DNA of 64,000 bases from Candidatus Aegiribacteria sp. MLS_C (GTDB lineage: Bacteria > Fermentibacterota > Fermentibacteria > Fermentibacterales > JCC-6). The stretch spans positions 1 through 64,000 of the forward strand of contig LQBI01000005.1 of NCBI GenBank assembly GCA_002030045.1, in the 5' to 3' direction. Positions 33,509-42,915 of this stretch are shown here, piece by piece (positions within the stretch are counted from its first letter, which is position 1; each line of letters starts with the position of its first letter). The translations under genes were made by a program, and so were the position numbers. A model generated the notes under the pieces. It was not told the DNA's origin. It ran no database searches and saw only the letters and a list, made by a program, of their open reading frames with translations.

Positions 33509-33764
33509 TTGGGCGCCTCCTTCCGGTTGCTGAAGATAAGTGGCCTCACCCGGCGGGGCAAGCATTCCGGGCAGAAGGGCAAAGCAACGGTCCTCCGCTT
33601 CATGATACCATATCCGCTGGAATGCGGTGTCGCTCCCGGCATCGACCTTCACCGGGTCCTTCCTCCCTTGAGTAAATTGTATACTCCCTGGATCGGGCTC
33701 AGAGGAAGCTCCCCGATTGGATGCGCCCGATGGAGCGTCTTCCCGGCTTCCGGAGGAGGGTGTT

Positions 33765-34001
33765 ATGATACTCGAAGCAAGAGGTATCGAGGAAACTGTG
33801 ATAACGATGGGCATCATGCTCATCGGCCTTGTCCTGGCAGTCAGTGCGGCGGTGCAGCTGGCAAGGGGCGGAACATGGGGAGCGACAGGCAGGGGAAGGG
33901 TGTACAGGAATGCCAGTCCGGCCTACTTCTGGTACCTCTTCGTCGCCAGGGTCATCCTCGGGGTGGCCATGATCGCGGTATCGGCGGTTGTATTGACCTG
34001 A
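33765..34001 (+). CDS. Small protein with two transmembrane helices
   Basis: 78 residues with two predicted helices (about residues 8-31 and 57-77) and a short basic loop between them (RGGTWGATGRGRVYRN). The ATG start has GGAGGAGGG about 6 nt upstream. I recognise no family. It is 81 bp upstream of a glycosyltransferase on the same strand and divergent from the WaaE-like gene. Confidence 0.7.
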   Translation: MILEARGIEETVITMGIMLIGLVLAVSAAVQLARGGTWGATGRGRVYRNASPAYFWYLFVARVILGVAMIAVSAVVLT

Positions 34002-34082
34002 GACACCTGCATGCATGACGGGTACATCAGGTGATGTCGGCCGGGAAGGTATGTTCCAGCGATACATCGGAACGGGGGAACA

Positions 34083-34982
34083 ATGAAGGCAAGACCCGGA
34101 GTCTCCGGCTTCACGTTCGTGAGGGACGCAGTGAGACTGGACTATCCCATAGTCGAATCCATAAGGTCCGCCCTGCCCATCGTCGACGAATACGTGGTGA
34201 ACGTCGGGGACTGTACAGATGACACCCTGGAAGTCATCGAGGCCATCGACGATCCCAGGATAAGGATACTGAGGACGGACTGGAATCCCGAGAGATTCGT
34301 AGCCGGGGCTACCAACGCGGACCAGACGAACATAGCACTCCACCAGTGCACCCGCCCCTGGTGCCTCTACCTGCAGGCCGACGAGGTATTGCACGAGGAG
34401 GATCACGAAAGGATCCTGGACGCCATGGAAGAATACGGCCCCCGGGATGAGGTTGACGGCCTCCTTTTCCACTACAACCATTTCTGGGGAAGCTACGACA
34501 GGGTCCACCGGGGACACAACTGGTACGACCGCGACATAAGGGCCATAAAGAACGGCAGGGGTATCAGAAGCTACAGGAGCGCCCAGAGCTTCCGCAGGGA
34601 TGGAAGGAAACTGAGAGTGGCCGACTGCGGCGCCTGGATATACCACTACGGCTGGGTCAGGCACCCGGAGGTCATGCGGCGAAAGCAGATAGCCCTGGAC
34701 AGCCTGCATCACGACCGGGAGTGGGTGAACAGGAAGCACGAGGACCCGGGCAGGCCATGGGACTACGGACCCCTGGACCGGATACCGCTCTTCGGGGGCT
34801 CTCATCCTGAAGTGATGCGGGACAGGATAGCGTCAAAGGACTGGAACGCCGAGGACTACTCGGACCCCGATCATCCGCCCGACCACGAGCACCTTCGACC
34901 CTGGTGCAGGTTCCATTCCTTCCTGGAAAGGCTCATAGGCAGGAAGATAGGCGGCTACTCCAACTGGATCCTGGTCGAATGA
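34083..34982 (+). CDS. Family 2-like glycosyltransferase
   Basis: 299 residues with a GT-A fold: SGFTFVRDAVRLDYPIVESI at the N-terminus, VVNVGDCTDDTLEVIEAIDD, then a metal-site-like LYLQADEVLHEEDHERILDA near residue 100. The C-terminal half is rich in Trp, Tyr, His and Asp (HYNHFWGSYDRVH, DYSDPDHPPDHEH) and lacks membrane segments. It probably transfers a sugar in surface glycan assembly; donor and acceptor are unknown. Confidence 0.82.
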   Translation: MKARPGVSGFTFVRDAVRLDYPIVESIRSALPIVDEYVVNVGDCTDDTLEVIEAIDDPRIRILRTDWNPERFVAGATNADQTNIALHQCTRPWCLYLQADEVLHEEDHERILDAMEEYGPRDEVDGLLFHYNHFWGSYDRVHRGHNWYDRDIRAIKNGRGIRSYRSAQSFRRDGRKLRVADCGAWIYHYGWVRHPEVMRRKQIALDSLHHDREWVNRKHEDPGRPWDYGPLDRIPLFGGSHPEVMRDRIASKDWNAEDYSDPDHPPDHEHLRPWCRFHSFLERLIGRKIGGYSNWILVE

Positions 34983-34988
34983 GCCCGA

Positions 34989-35462
34989 TCACCAGCTGAC
35001 CCGCGACCTGTGTTCCCTCCAGGCCTCCATGAGCCTTCCACGGTTGAGGAGTCTCCAGGTCATGCTGAAGAAGCACGGGCTGCAGGGATAGCTCCTGAAG
35101 TCCATCAGAAGATGCAGGAGGACGCCGGCCCCGGCCCATGCGAGGAAACCGCTTCCGGACAGAAGGCCTCCCAGGATTAGGAGCGCCGCCAGTTCCACGA
35201 AGTGCAACGCCGGGAACAGGATGTTCCCGGGAACTCCGACCCTGACGCTGTACTTTTTGTTGAGCTGGGCCTCGCTGCTGAAGACGCTCCTGAGCATTGG
35301 ACCGGGACCGGCCGGAAGACCGGAGGAGAGGAAACGCGGTACATGATCTATGTCCAGGAAACCTCCGAAGAGAAGGAGACCCAGTGCGGAAGAGGGTTCA
35401 GCCACAGCCGCCAGGACTGCCGAAGCGGCGGCGCTTGCCGTGATGTGCGTTATCGCTCTCAT
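34989..35462 (-). CDS. Membrane protein resembling YdjM-type metal-dependent hydrolases
   Basis: 157 residues with about four hydrophobic segments. It begins MRAITHITASAAASAVLAAV, then LLLFGGFLDIDHVPRFL near residue 30, and LLHLLMDFRSYPC near 118. The D-x-D-H plus membrane-embedded His/Asp pattern resembles the YdjM-like inner-membrane hydrolase family, but identity is low. It converges with the upstream glycosyltransferase (6-bp gap) and diverges from the aminotransferase. Confidence 0.65.
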   Translation of the reverse strand: MRAITHITASAAASAVLAAVAEPSSALGLLLFGGFLDIDHVPRFLSSGLPAGPGPMLRSVFSSEAQLNKKYSVRVGVPGNILFPALHFVELAALLILGGLLSGSGFLAWAGAGVLLHLLMDFRSYPCSPCFFSMTWRLLNRGRLMEAWREHRSRVSW

Positions 35463-35557
35463 CAGCCGAATTTACAGATCAGGGGCTGCCACGGCAAGCC
35501 GCTTGTAGTAGATTCAGCAATCCAATGATACGGACAAATCCGCTCAGGAGGTTTTAA

Positions 35558-36709
35558 ATGACGGTTCCTTTCCTTGACCTGAAAACCCAGTACCTCCAAA
35601 TTAAGGACGAGATAGACAGGGAACTCTCGGAAGTCCTCGACACGTGCCACTACGTGCTCGGGCCTAAGGTTGCGGCTTTCGAGGAAAAGTTCGCCGGAAT
35701 AGCGGGAACCAGGCACTGCATAGCCGTGTCCAGCGGCACCGCGGCGGTGCACCTCATGCTATGGGCTGCCGACCTGGAGCCCGGAAGCGGGATAATATTG
35801 CCCCCCAACACCTTCACGGCCTCAGCCGAAGGCGTTGTCCTGGCCGGCCACGTTCCCGTTTTCGCGGATGTCGACAGGGACACCCTCAATCTCTCTCCTG
35901 ACCGGGTCAACGAACTCCTGAAGGGTTCCGCCGACTCGAAGGGAAGGCCGGTGGACCCGAAGACAGGCGCGGTCATCAGGGGTATCCTGGCGGTCGACCT
36001 TTACGGACAGCCTGCTGCCCTGCCGGAGCTGGAGAGAATAGCCGGTGAGTACGGGCTCCTGCTTTTCGAGGACGCCTGCCAGGCCCACGACGCTTCGAGG
36101 GAGGGCAGGGCCGCCGGAAGCTTCGGGAGCGCCGCAGCCTTCAGCTTCTACCCCGGCAAGAACATGGGAGCCTTCGGAGAGGGAGGCGCCGTCACCACCG
36201 ATTCGGACGACATGGCAGCAAGGGCAAGGTGCCTTCGGGACCACGGCTCCCGTGAGAAGTACTACTACGACTTCATCGGGCACAACTACAGGATGTCGGC
36301 GTTCCAGGGAGCGGTCCTGGGTGTCAAGGCCGACCGTATACACGATTGGAACGACAGGCGAATAAGGGCGGCGTCCGAATACCGTCGTCTTCTGAGCGGC
36401 CTGCCACTGGAACTGCCCGAGGAGTCCGGGGACGTCAGGCACGTCTATCATCTCTTCGCCGTTCACACGCCGGACCGGGACGAACTCCGGGCTTTCCTCG
36501 GAGAAAGAGGCGTGGCATCCGGCCTTCATTACCCGCTACCCCTCCACACGCAGAAGGCGTACGCATATCTGGGGTACGGCAAGGGAGATTTCCCCGTCTC
36601 GGAATGGAACAGCGAATGCAACCTCACGCTGCCCATGTTCCCCGATATCACGGCCGAGCAGCTGCAGACCGTGGCGCAGGGAATCGTGGAATTCTTCTCC
36701 GGGAGGTAG
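35558..36709 (+). CDS. DegT/DnrJ/EryC1/StrS-family sugar aminotransferase
   Basis: 383 residues of the PLP-dependent aminotransferase family that aminates nucleotide-linked ketosugars. It begins PFLDLKTQYLQIKDEIDREL. The PLP lysine lies in FSFYPGKNMGAFGEGGAV near residue 205, with VSSGTAAVHLML and FEDACQAHDA upstream. The start has AGGAGG 8 nt upstream. The next gene, a polyprenyl-phosphate sugar transferase, starts 4 bp downstream. Together they suggest an amino-sugar-containing polysaccharide or O-antigen. Confidence 0.95.
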   Translation: MTVPFLDLKTQYLQIKDEIDRELSEVLDTCHYVLGPKVAAFEEKFAGIAGTRHCIAVSSGTAAVHLMLWAADLEPGSGIILPPNTFTASAEGVVLAGHVPVFADVDRDTLNLSPDRVNELLKGSADSKGRPVDPKTGAVIRGILAVDLYGQPAALPELERIAGEYGLLLFEDACQAHDASREGRAAGSFGSAAAFSFYPGKNMGAFGEGGAVTTDSDDMAARARCLRDHGSREKYYYDFIGHNYRMSAFQGAVLGVKADRIHDWNDRRIRAASEYRRLLSGLPLELPEESGDVRHVYHLFAVHTPDRDELRAFLGERGVASGLHYPLPLHTQKAYAYLGYGKGDFPVSEWNSECNLTLPMFPDITAEQLQTVAQGIVEFFSGR

Positions 36710-36713
36710 ACTC

Positions 36714-38168
36714 TTGCCCCTCAGGCGAAGTCACCAGATCAACAGACTGTATTTCCTGACGCTGCTGTTCTACGATTTCGCCATAATAGCGGCTTCGATC
36801 CTGATCGCCGTCAGGATGAGGTTCGGTCAGTTCGTGTCACCGGAGGTCCCGCTCACTGCCATGGTGGGCACATGGGTCTTCCTGAACTTCTTCCAGATGC
36901 TGGCCATGATGGTGGAGAACCTGTACGTGGTGAGGACCACGGTGAACAGGTCCATGAACATCTTCAGGACGGTGAGGATGATCTTCGCCATCACGGTACT
37001 GTATATACTGTACCTGTTCCTGGCGCATTTCCCCTCGGATTCCTACATATGCAGCAGGCTGACCATCATATATGTGATGTTCTTCTGGATTTCGCTGACG
37101 GCGGTCTCCAGGCTGCTGCTGGTCCCGCGGACCTTCTCGCTGATCGCACGACTGCTGGGTATGAACCGGGTCCCGATCATCATCTTCGGTGATGAGAGAA
37201 TCTCGCAGAGCATCAGGAACTCCATGATGAGGTCCACCGCATATGCAAAACTGCTGGATCTCAGCATCTGCAGCGACCGGCTGCCTGACGATCCCGACGG
37301 GAAGTTCCAGGCATGCATGGATATCATGGAGAAGAGAAGGGCCCGTGAGATCATGATGGTCTTCGGGAACGAGGATTTCGACGACATCGCCAGGTTCTCG
37401 ATGCTCACGAGGCGTGCGGGGGTTCCCTTCGTGATCTTCTCCACCCGAATACTGGAACTGGGATACTTCGATCCCTGGCTCACGACGGGAAACTACGGGG
37501 CGATGACTTTCTGCAGCAGGGGATGGACCGCGAACTTCAGGAGGCTGTGGCGGCTGGTGGACCTGGCGGCTTCCATTACAGGGATCGTCCTGTTCCTGCC
37601 GGTCATCCTTCTTACAGTACCCGCCATAGCTCTCACCAGCAGGGGCGGAGTCCTCTTCAGGCAGACAAGGATCGGCAGGGACAGGAAGCCTTTCACGTTC
37701 TACAAGTTCAGGTCCATGAGGACCGACGCCGAAGACAGGCATACCGATCACAGGAAGTACTTCAGGGAATACGTCAGCGGGAGCGCCGCCTCCGACACAG
37801 GGAACGGCAAGGTCTTCAAATCGGTCAACCCCAGAGCACTCACCCCGGTGGGAAGGATCATAAGGAAGACCTCTCTCGATGAACTTCCTCAGATGCTCAA
37901 CGTGCTCAAGGGTGAAATGAGCATCGTGGGCCCCCGACCCTGCATAGATTACGAGCTGGAGCACTACGACAGGGAATGGCTCCAGCAGAGGTTCACCGTG
38001 AAACCGGGCCTGACGGGCATATGGCAGGTCTACGGCCGGAGCAGGCTCAGCTTCGAGAAATCGCAGTTCCTGGACTTCGTATATGTGATCTCGAGGACGG
38101 ACGGTCTCAACCTGCGCCTGATACTGATGACCTTCCCCATGATGCTCTTCGGGAAGGGCGGACTCTAG
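36714..38168 (+). CDS. Undecaprenyl-phosphate sugar phosphotransferase (bacterial sugar transferase family)
   Basis: 484 residues with the WbaP-like layout: four N-terminal transmembrane helices (residues about 12-130), a Rossmann-like central region (VPIIIFGDERISQSIRNSMM), another helix near 280-305 and the catalytic PF02397 domain. Catalytic-domain motifs are FRQTRIGRDRKPFTFYKFRS, RKTSLDELPQMLNVLKGEMS, IVGPRP and KPGLTGIWQVYGRS. It transfers a sugar phosphate from a nucleotide sugar to undecaprenyl phosphate, the first step of exopolysaccharide, capsule or O-antigen units. The TTG start has GGGAGGT about 6 nt upstream. Its stop overlaps the convergent 130-residue gene by 4 bp. Confidence 0.93.
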   Translation: MPLRRSHQINRLYFLTLLFYDFAIIAASILIAVRMRFGQFVSPEVPLTAMVGTWVFLNFFQMLAMMVENLYVVRTTVNRSMNIFRTVRMIFAITVLYILYLFLAHFPSDSYICSRLTIIYVMFFWISLTAVSRLLLVPRTFSLIARLLGMNRVPIIIFGDERISQSIRNSMMRSTAYAKLLDLSICSDRLPDDPDGKFQACMDIMEKRRAREIMMVFGNEDFDDIARFSMLTRRAGVPFVIFSTRILELGYFDPWLTTGNYGAMTFCSRGWTANFRRLWRLVDLAASITGIVLFLPVILLTVPAIALTSRGGVLFRQTRIGRDRKPFTFYKFRSMRTDAEDRHTDHRKYFREYVSGSAASDTGNGKVFKSVNPRALTPVGRIIRKTSLDELPQMLNVLKGEMSIVGPRPCIDYELEHYDREWLQQRFTVKPGLTGIWQVYGRSRLSFEKSQFLDFVYVISRTDGLNLRLILMTFPMMLFGKGGL

Positions 38169-38557
38169 GGGTCCTGGACCTCCTGCTGTTCCCTGACGAC
38201 CCTTGTATGGTTGAGGACCCAGTCGGCTATCGCTTCATCCCCGGCGCTCTCTGAGATCCAGTCGAGCATTCTGAGCATGTCACTCCTGGGGAAGACCAGG
38301 GTGGCCTCTTCAAGTCTTACGGCGATGCCCATCACATCCCAGCCGGCGATCATGCTGTCCACATAGGTGTAGAAGACCCCGCCGTAGTGCTTGAGGAGGG
38401 AATCACCTTCGGAGAGCGACCCGGACATCTCCACCACAAGCATGGTGTCGAGCATGTATACCGAGTCTGCCGGGACACCTGCGGCTGTCAGGTCGGAAAG
38501 CAGGTCAGCCGCAGCCGGCATGACAGCGGCGGCGAGTAAAGGGTACAGAAGCTTCAA
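38165..38557 (-). CDS. Small secreted protein of unknown function
   Basis: 130 residues with a signal sequence (LLYPLLAAAVMPAAA) and a compact acidic mature domain (VEMSGSLSEGDSLLKHYGGV, WDVMGIAVRLEEATLVF). TTG start with GAAGG just upstream. It converges on the sugar transferase with a 4-bp overlap. No family recognised. Confidence 0.65.
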   Translation of the reverse strand: MKLLYPLLAAAVMPAAADLLSDLTAAGVPADSVYMLDTMLVVEMSGSLSEGDSLLKHYGGVFYTYVDSMIAGWDVMGIAVRLEEATLVFPRSDMLRMLDWISESAGDEAIADWVLNHTRVVREQQEVQDP

Positions 38558-38672
38558 ACCTTCGCCTTTCCCGGATGCAGAGGAATACGGATCGTAATCT
38601 ACAACCGAGGCAGCAGGCTGGAAAGTCCGCAGGATTCTTGAAACTCGTACGGGAAGGACCTATATTCGGTAT

Positions 38673-39146
38673 ATGGGACCAAGGACGATCGCTCTGACAG
38701 TTGTGCTCCTGACCGTGATAGGCGCGGAAGCGGTCGGGAGCGGCCATCTGCAGGTGCTGGCCGATCTGGACAGGGAGGTTTCCGGACTTCTGGACGCCTA
38801 TCTCGAAGCTGTTCCCGAGTGCCCGGTCAGGTCCGATACTCCGATCCGGGTCTGGGTACTCGATCTCGCGTGGCTGCGGGCAGGGGCCGCAATTGACAGT
38901 CTCCTCGGGATGGATGCCGAGGAATTCCTGCCGGACAGCCAGTTGAACGTCTGGAGGGACTTCACGTCGAGTACGGAGAGCATCTTTCGGATCTACAGCG
39001 ATATACAGAGTCTCTATCACACCACCTCCCTGCCCGACAGTCTCACCTGCATCGAGATGGAGGACAGGTTGATAACAGCTGATTCCACCTGGCGTCATGC
39101 TCAGATGACGCTGCTGGACATTCTATCGGAAGAGGGAAACCAATGA
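38673..39146 (+). CDS. Small secreted protein of unknown function
   Basis: 157 residues with an N-terminal signal ([18 protein letters not shown]). The mature part is helical and acidic ([38 protein letters not shown]). Its stop overlaps the pdxS start by ATGA, so it is cotranslated with vitamin B6 synthesis genes. I see no functional reason for this coupling and recognise no family. Confidence 0.65.
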   Translation: MGPRTIALTVVLLTVIGAEAVGSGHLQVLADLDREVSGLLDAYLEAVPECPVRSDTPIRVWVLDLAWLRAGAAIDSLLGMDAEEFLPDSQLNVWRDFTSSTESIFRIYSDIQSLYHTTSLPDSLTCIEMEDRLITADSTWRHAQMTLLDILSEEGNQ

Positions 39147-40036
39147 ACGATGCCAGGAAAGAAGGAACCTGGGAGGCCAAGAAGGGTCTTGCCCAGATGC
39201 TCAAGGGTGGAGTGATCATGGACGTGGTCAATGCCGACCAGGCCAGGATCGCCCAGGAGGCCGGCGCCGTCGCCGTGATGGCACTGGAGCGTGTACCGGC
39301 TGACATCAGATCACAGGGAGGTGTCGCCCGCATGTCCGATCCCCAGATGATAAGGGGAATACAGGAGGAGGTCGACATCCCAGTGATGGCCAAGTGCAGG
39401 ATCGGGCACTTCGTCGAGGCGCAGATACTGGAAGCGATGGCGGTGGACTTCATCGACGAGTCCGAGGTACTCACTCCCGCCGACGAGAGCAACCACGTGG
39501 ACAAGCACAAGTTCAGCGTCCCATTCGTCTGCGGTGCCACAAACCTCGGAGAAGCTCTCAGGAGGATCGGCGAGGGTGCCGCCATGATAAGGACCAAGGG
39601 AGAAGCCGGAACGGGGAACGTAGTGGAAGCCGTACGTCATGCCAGGTCCGTACTGGGAGCCATAAGGAGGCTTGCCGCGACTCCCGGGGACGAACTCATG
39701 TCCATTGCCAGGGAGATGGGAGCGCCCTTCGACCTGGTGCTATATGTTCACAGCAACGGGCAGCTTCCTGTCGTGAACTTCGCCGCCGGAGGAGTTGCAA
39801 CTCCGGCTGACGCCGCCATGATGATGCAGCTGGGCATGGACGGTGTATTCGTGGGAAGCGGTATCTTCAAGAGCGGCAACCCTGAGAAGAGGGCTAGGGC
39901 CATTGTTGAAGCGGTGAGCCGCTACGACGACCCCGATGTGCTGGCCAGGGTGTCCGAGAACCTGGGCGAGGCAATGGTAGGGATCAACATAACCACCCTT
40001 GGTGAAGAAGAGCGAATGGCTCGCAGGGGATGGTGA
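39143..40036 (+). CDS. pdxS: Pyridoxal 5'-phosphate synthase, lyase subunit PdxS
   Basis: 297 residues, standard length. PdxS condenses ribose 5-phosphate, glyceraldehyde 3-phosphate and ammonia into pyridoxal phosphate. The N-terminus [20 protein letters not shown] holds the catalytic Asp, [20 protein letters not shown] follows, and [14 protein letters not shown] contains the Schiff-base Lys. The second active-site Lys lies in [19 protein letters not shown]. The C-terminal [20 protein letters not shown] is intact. It is followed 3 bp later by pdxT. Confidence 0.98.
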   Translation: MNDARKEGTWEAKKGLAQMLKGGVIMDVVNADQARIAQEAGAVAVMALERVPADIRSQGGVARMSDPQMIRGIQEEVDIPVMAKCRIGHFVEAQILEAMAVDFIDESEVLTPADESNHVDKHKFSVPFVCGATNLGEALRRIGEGAAMIRTKGEAGTGNVVEAVRHARSVLGAIRRLAATPGDELMSIAREMGAPFDLVLYVHSNGQLPVVNFAAGGVATPADAAMMMQLGMDGVFVGSGIFKSGNPEKRARAIVEAVSRYDDPDVLARVSENLGEAMVGINITTLGEEERMARRGW

Positions 40037-40039
40037 CAG

Positions 40040-40651
40040 TTGTCTCCCGTCGGTGTTCTGGCCCTCCAGGGCGGCGTGGCGGAGCATGTACGGATCCTCA
40101 GGTCACTGGGGTGCACCGTAAGGGAGGTGCGTACACCCGAGGAACTGAGCCATGTATCCGCCGTCTTCCTTCCCGGAGGGGAATCAACCACTCTCATATC
40201 CCTCATGAACAGGTGGTCGGTGACTCCCGCTCTCAGGGACCTGTGCAGAAGAGGCCTGCCCGTTTTCGGTACCTGCGCAGGTGCGATCCTTCTAGCAAAG
40301 GAAGTACTCGAGAAGGAACACGACATCAGTCAGGAGAGCCTGGCGCTGGCCGACGTCAGAGCTGTGAGGAACTACTTCGGACGACAGAGGAGCAGCTTCG
40401 TCCAGTCGCTGGACATAAAGGGTCTCTCAAGCCCCTTCAAGGGCATCTTCATCAGAGCTCCCCTGCTTAACCCCCTCTCCGAAAAGGTCAGAGTGCTGAG
40501 CAGCGTGGAGGACGGCCCGGTACTTCTAAGGCAGGACAACCTCTGGCTTTCCTCCTTCCATCCCGAACTCACGGCCGACGGGAGAGTGCACCGTCTGTTC
40601 CTGGAGGAACACGGTCTCATGGAGCCCGCAACCGATAGGAGGGACGGCTGA
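40040..40651 (+). CDS. pdxT: Pyridoxal 5'-phosphate synthase, glutaminase subunit PdxT
   Basis: 203 residues; the class I glutaminase that feeds ammonia to PdxS. Motifs are GVLALQGGVAEHVRILRSLG, LPGGESTTL, the nucleophile motif VFGTCAGAILLAKE, NYFGRQRSSFVQSL and HPELTADGRVHRLF with the catalytic His-x-Glu. TTG start at 40040 directly after pdxS. The next gene starts 2 bp after its stop. Confidence 0.97.
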   Translation: MSPVGVLALQGGVAEHVRILRSLGCTVREVRTPEELSHVSAVFLPGGESTTLISLMNRWSVTPALRDLCRRGLPVFGTCAGAILLAKEVLEKEHDISQESLALADVRAVRNYFGRQRSSFVQSLDIKGLSSPFKGIFIRAPLLNPLSEKVRVLSSVEDGPVLLRQDNLWLSSFHPELTADGRVHRLFLEEHGLMEPATDRRDG

Positions 40652-40653
40652 CC

Positions 40654-41070
40654 ATGCCCATCTACGAATACCTGTGCCGGCGGTGCAACACGATATTCCA
40701 GTTCCTGGTCAGGAATCCCTCGACGGATACCAGCCCCCGCTGCCCCAGATGCCACGAATCAGACATGATGGAGCGCGTGATGAGCACTTTCTCGGTAGGC
40801 AGGGGTTCGGCCTCTTTCGATGACATCGCCGACGATGCGTCCCTTGATGGTCTCGACACGGATGACCCGCGGGCCATGGCCAGGGCCATACGCCACATGG
40901 CCGATGAGATGGGAGAGGATCTGGGTCCTCAGGTCGACGAGGCTCTCACAAGGCTGGAGGCCGGCGAGGACCCCGAAAAGATAGAGAGGGAACTGGAGGA
41001 GTCGGGTCTGGATATCGGAGCCGAGGGTATGTCTCCCCCCTCTAGAGACCCCGGCCTCTACGAAGCCTGA
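40654..41070 (+). CDS. FmdB-family zinc-ribbon protein
   Basis: 138 residues with the FmdB-type N-terminal zinc ribbon: MPIYEYLCRRCNTIFQFLV, then SPRCPRCHES, giving two CxxC knuckles. The remainder is an acidic helical tail (RAMARAIRHMADEMGEDLGP, EDPEKIERELEESG). The family is widespread, small and poorly understood, sometimes annotated as regulatory. It is coupled to pdxT by a 2-bp gap. Confidence 0.85.
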   Translation: MPIYEYLCRRCNTIFQFLVRNPSTDTSPRCPRCHESDMMERVMSTFSVGRGSASFDDIADDASLDGLDTDDPRAMARAIRHMADEMGEDLGPQVDEALTRLEAGEDPEKIERELEESGLDIGAEGMSPPSRDPGLYEA

Positions 41071-41089
41071 GTTCAGGGACGAAGAGTTC

Positions 41090-41237
41090 AGGGACGGACC
41101 TAAAATCATCAAGTTACTGATGCTTGTAACAACCCGATGATTTTGTATTAAGGATCATTCAGGACATTCTGATGATAACTTGATGAATTCAGGTCCGTCC
41201 CTCCAGACAGTAACTTGATGAATTTAGGTCCGTCCCT
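41090..41237. repeat. Inverted-repeat element at the hutH 3' end (REP/MITE-like)
   Basis: A motif of about 28 bp (AGGGACGGACCT, then AATTCATCAAGTTA) occurs three times: forward at 41090-41119, reversed at 41174-41202 and reversed at 41208-41237. The outer copies form a near-perfect inverted pair around an A+T-rich core. A further short direct repeat, GTTCAGGGACG, lies at 41071 and 41085. The last copy abuts the hutH stop codon at 41238. The 148-bp size, palindromic ends and lack of coding capacity fit a non-autonomous mobile element or REP-type repeat. Confidence 0.75.
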
Positions 41238-42746
41238 CTAAACGCTGGCGAGTATATCGGTGAAGGTGCCGCTGGATATCATCGCAGCCACCCTGCGGAT
41301 GTCTTCGGCGAACTGCCTGTCATCCCCCAGCGGCCGGACCTCCTCCCTCACCCTGGAATAGACCATCTCCGTGCCCGCCCCGTGACGTCCCCTGTGAATG
41401 AACTCCGCGGCCTGGGCCGCACAGACCAGCTCCGTGGCAAGGACATACACGGAATTCTCCACCACGGCCATCGCGTGGTAGGCGGACGTCATGCCCATCG
41501 AGACGTGATCCTCCTGCTGTCCGCTGACCGAAATGCTGTCCACGCAGGCCGGGTGCGCCAGCACCTTGTTCTCGCTGACCAGGGCTGCCGCGGTGTACTG
41601 GGCTATCATGAAGCCGGAGTTGAGCCCGGGATCCTGCGTCAGGAATGCGGGAAGACCGCTCAGGTCAGGATTGAGAAGCCTTTCTATGCGTCTCTCCGAG
41701 ATGTTGGCCAGTTCCGCCGCAGCCACCGACAGATGGTCGGCCGCGTAGGCGACGGGCTGACCGTGGAAATTGCCTCCGCTCACGAAGGTACCGTCCTCCA
41801 TCAACAGGGGGTTGTCCGTAACCGACGAGAGTTCGATCTCCAGTATCGAGCCAATGTAACCGAGGGCGTCCCTGGAAGCTCCGTGGACCTGGGGGACGCA
41901 CCTGAGCGAGTAGGCGTCCTGGACCTTGTCGCAGGCTTTGTGCGAGACCAGGATCTCACTGTCCCTCATCATCCTCAGGAGGTTGTCGGCCGTCCTGATC
42001 GCTCCCGGGTGGGGTCTCAGACCGACCAGTTCCGCGCTGAAGGGTTTCACGGTCCCCAGGAGCACTTCCAGGGACATGGCGGCTGCCGCGTCGGCAGCGT
42101 CCGCGAGCCTGCCGGCAAGGATGAAGGCCATCGAGGTGACGGCGGTCATGGCCTGCGTTCCGTTGATTAGGGCAAGTCCCTCCTTGGCTCCCAGTTCAAC
42201 GGGTTCCAGACCCAGTATTCCAAGAGCTTCCGCACCGGTTATGATCCGTTCGCCGTTGACGCACCTTCCCTCGCCTATGAGAGGCAGGCTCAGGTGGGCC
42301 AGAGGGGCCAGGTCCCCGGAAGCGCCGAGAGAACCCTTCAGGGGCACCGCGGGGTACAGGTCGCTGTTGAGTATGGCCAGCATCTGGTCCAGTGTACGCT
42401 CCCTCACGCCGGACCTGCCCCTGGCAAGGGAGGCTATCCTGAGGAACAGCATCACCCGGGTCACCTCCCTGGAGCAGAGAGGACCGGTGCCGCAGGCGTG
42501 ACTAAGAAGCAGGTTCCTCTGAAGGGTCTCCAGCTCGTCCGGAGCAACGATCGTGCCGGCCAGTCTTCCGAAACCGGTGTTGACGCCGTATACCGGCTGA
42601 CCGCTTTTCACCACGCTCTCCGTCAATTCCCTGGCCCTGCGGACCGCCTGTCTCGCCTCACCTGTGAGTTCCGCACCGGCCCCCTCGGCCACTGCGGCCA
42701 CATCCCCTATTACCGTACCGTTATTACCGATCCTGACTCTGTCCAT
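41238..42746 (-). CDS. hutH: Histidine ammonia-lyase
   Basis: 502 residues. Deaminates histidine to urocanate using the self-formed MIO cofactor; the Ala-Ser-Gly that makes it is in LKGSLGASGDLAPLAHLSLP near residue 140. Other signatures are YGVNTGFGRLA, QRNLLLSHACGTG, KEGLALINGTQAMTA and DSISVSGQQEDHVSMG. ATG 42746 was chosen over the upstream frame because GGAGAAG stands just before it and the N-terminus then matches the family. It is the first step of histidine degradation. Urocanase and imidazolonepropionase genes are not in the window, but formiminotransferase-cyclodeaminase is at 60676. Confidence 0.97.
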   Translation of the reverse strand: MDRVRIGNNGTVIGDVAAVAEGAGAELTGEARQAVRRARELTESVVKSGQPVYGVNTGFGRLAGTIVAPDELETLQRNLLLSHACGTGPLCSREVTRVMLFLRIASLARGRSGVRERTLDQMLAILNSDLYPAVPLKGSLGASGDLAPLAHLSLPLIGEGRCVNGERIITGAEALGILGLEPVELGAKEGLALINGTQAMTAVTSMAFILAGRLADAADAAAAMSLEVLLGTVKPFSAELVGLRPHPGAIRTADNLLRMMRDSEILVSHKACDKVQDAYSLRCVPQVHGASRDALGYIGSILEIELSSVTDNPLLMEDGTFVSGGNFHGQPVAYAADHLSVAAAELANISERRIERLLNPDLSGLPAFLTQDPGLNSGFMIAQYTAAALVSENKVLAHPACVDSISVSGQQEDHVSMGMTSAYHAMAVVENSVYVLATELVCAAQAAEFIHRGRHGAGTEMVYSRVREEVRPLGDDRQFAEDIRRVAAMISSGTFTDILASV

Positions 42747-42886
42747 TTCTTCTCCAGCCTCTATCCTTTTTGCGCCTGTTACCCGTAGGTTCTTCCGAGC
42801 CTGCCTCACCTGGAATATAAGACCGGGAAGGAGAGCAAGTTCAACCTGACCGATGTGCCAATATGACTCATGACCCGGTCATCGCA

Positions 42887-42915
42887 CTCCCGGGACCTGC
42901 CCGTCCCCGGGAGTT
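42887..42915 (+). promoter_or_regulatory. GC hairpin in the hutH-groES intergenic region
   Basis: ACTCCCGGGAC and GTCCCCGGGAGT form a stem with one bulged base around a short loop. It lies in the 320-bp gap 42747-43066 between divergent hutH and groES. I found no CIRCE operator (TTAGCACTC-N9-GAGTGCTAA) in this gap. A smaller hairpin (CCTTC / GAAGG) lies at about 42951-42968. Whether either regulates groES is unknown. Confidence 0.4.

Noticed and set aside
33509-33823. N-terminal extension of the WaaE-like glycosyltransferase
   Set aside because: Low-complexity, no motif, and AAGGAGG stands just before the TTG at 33508.
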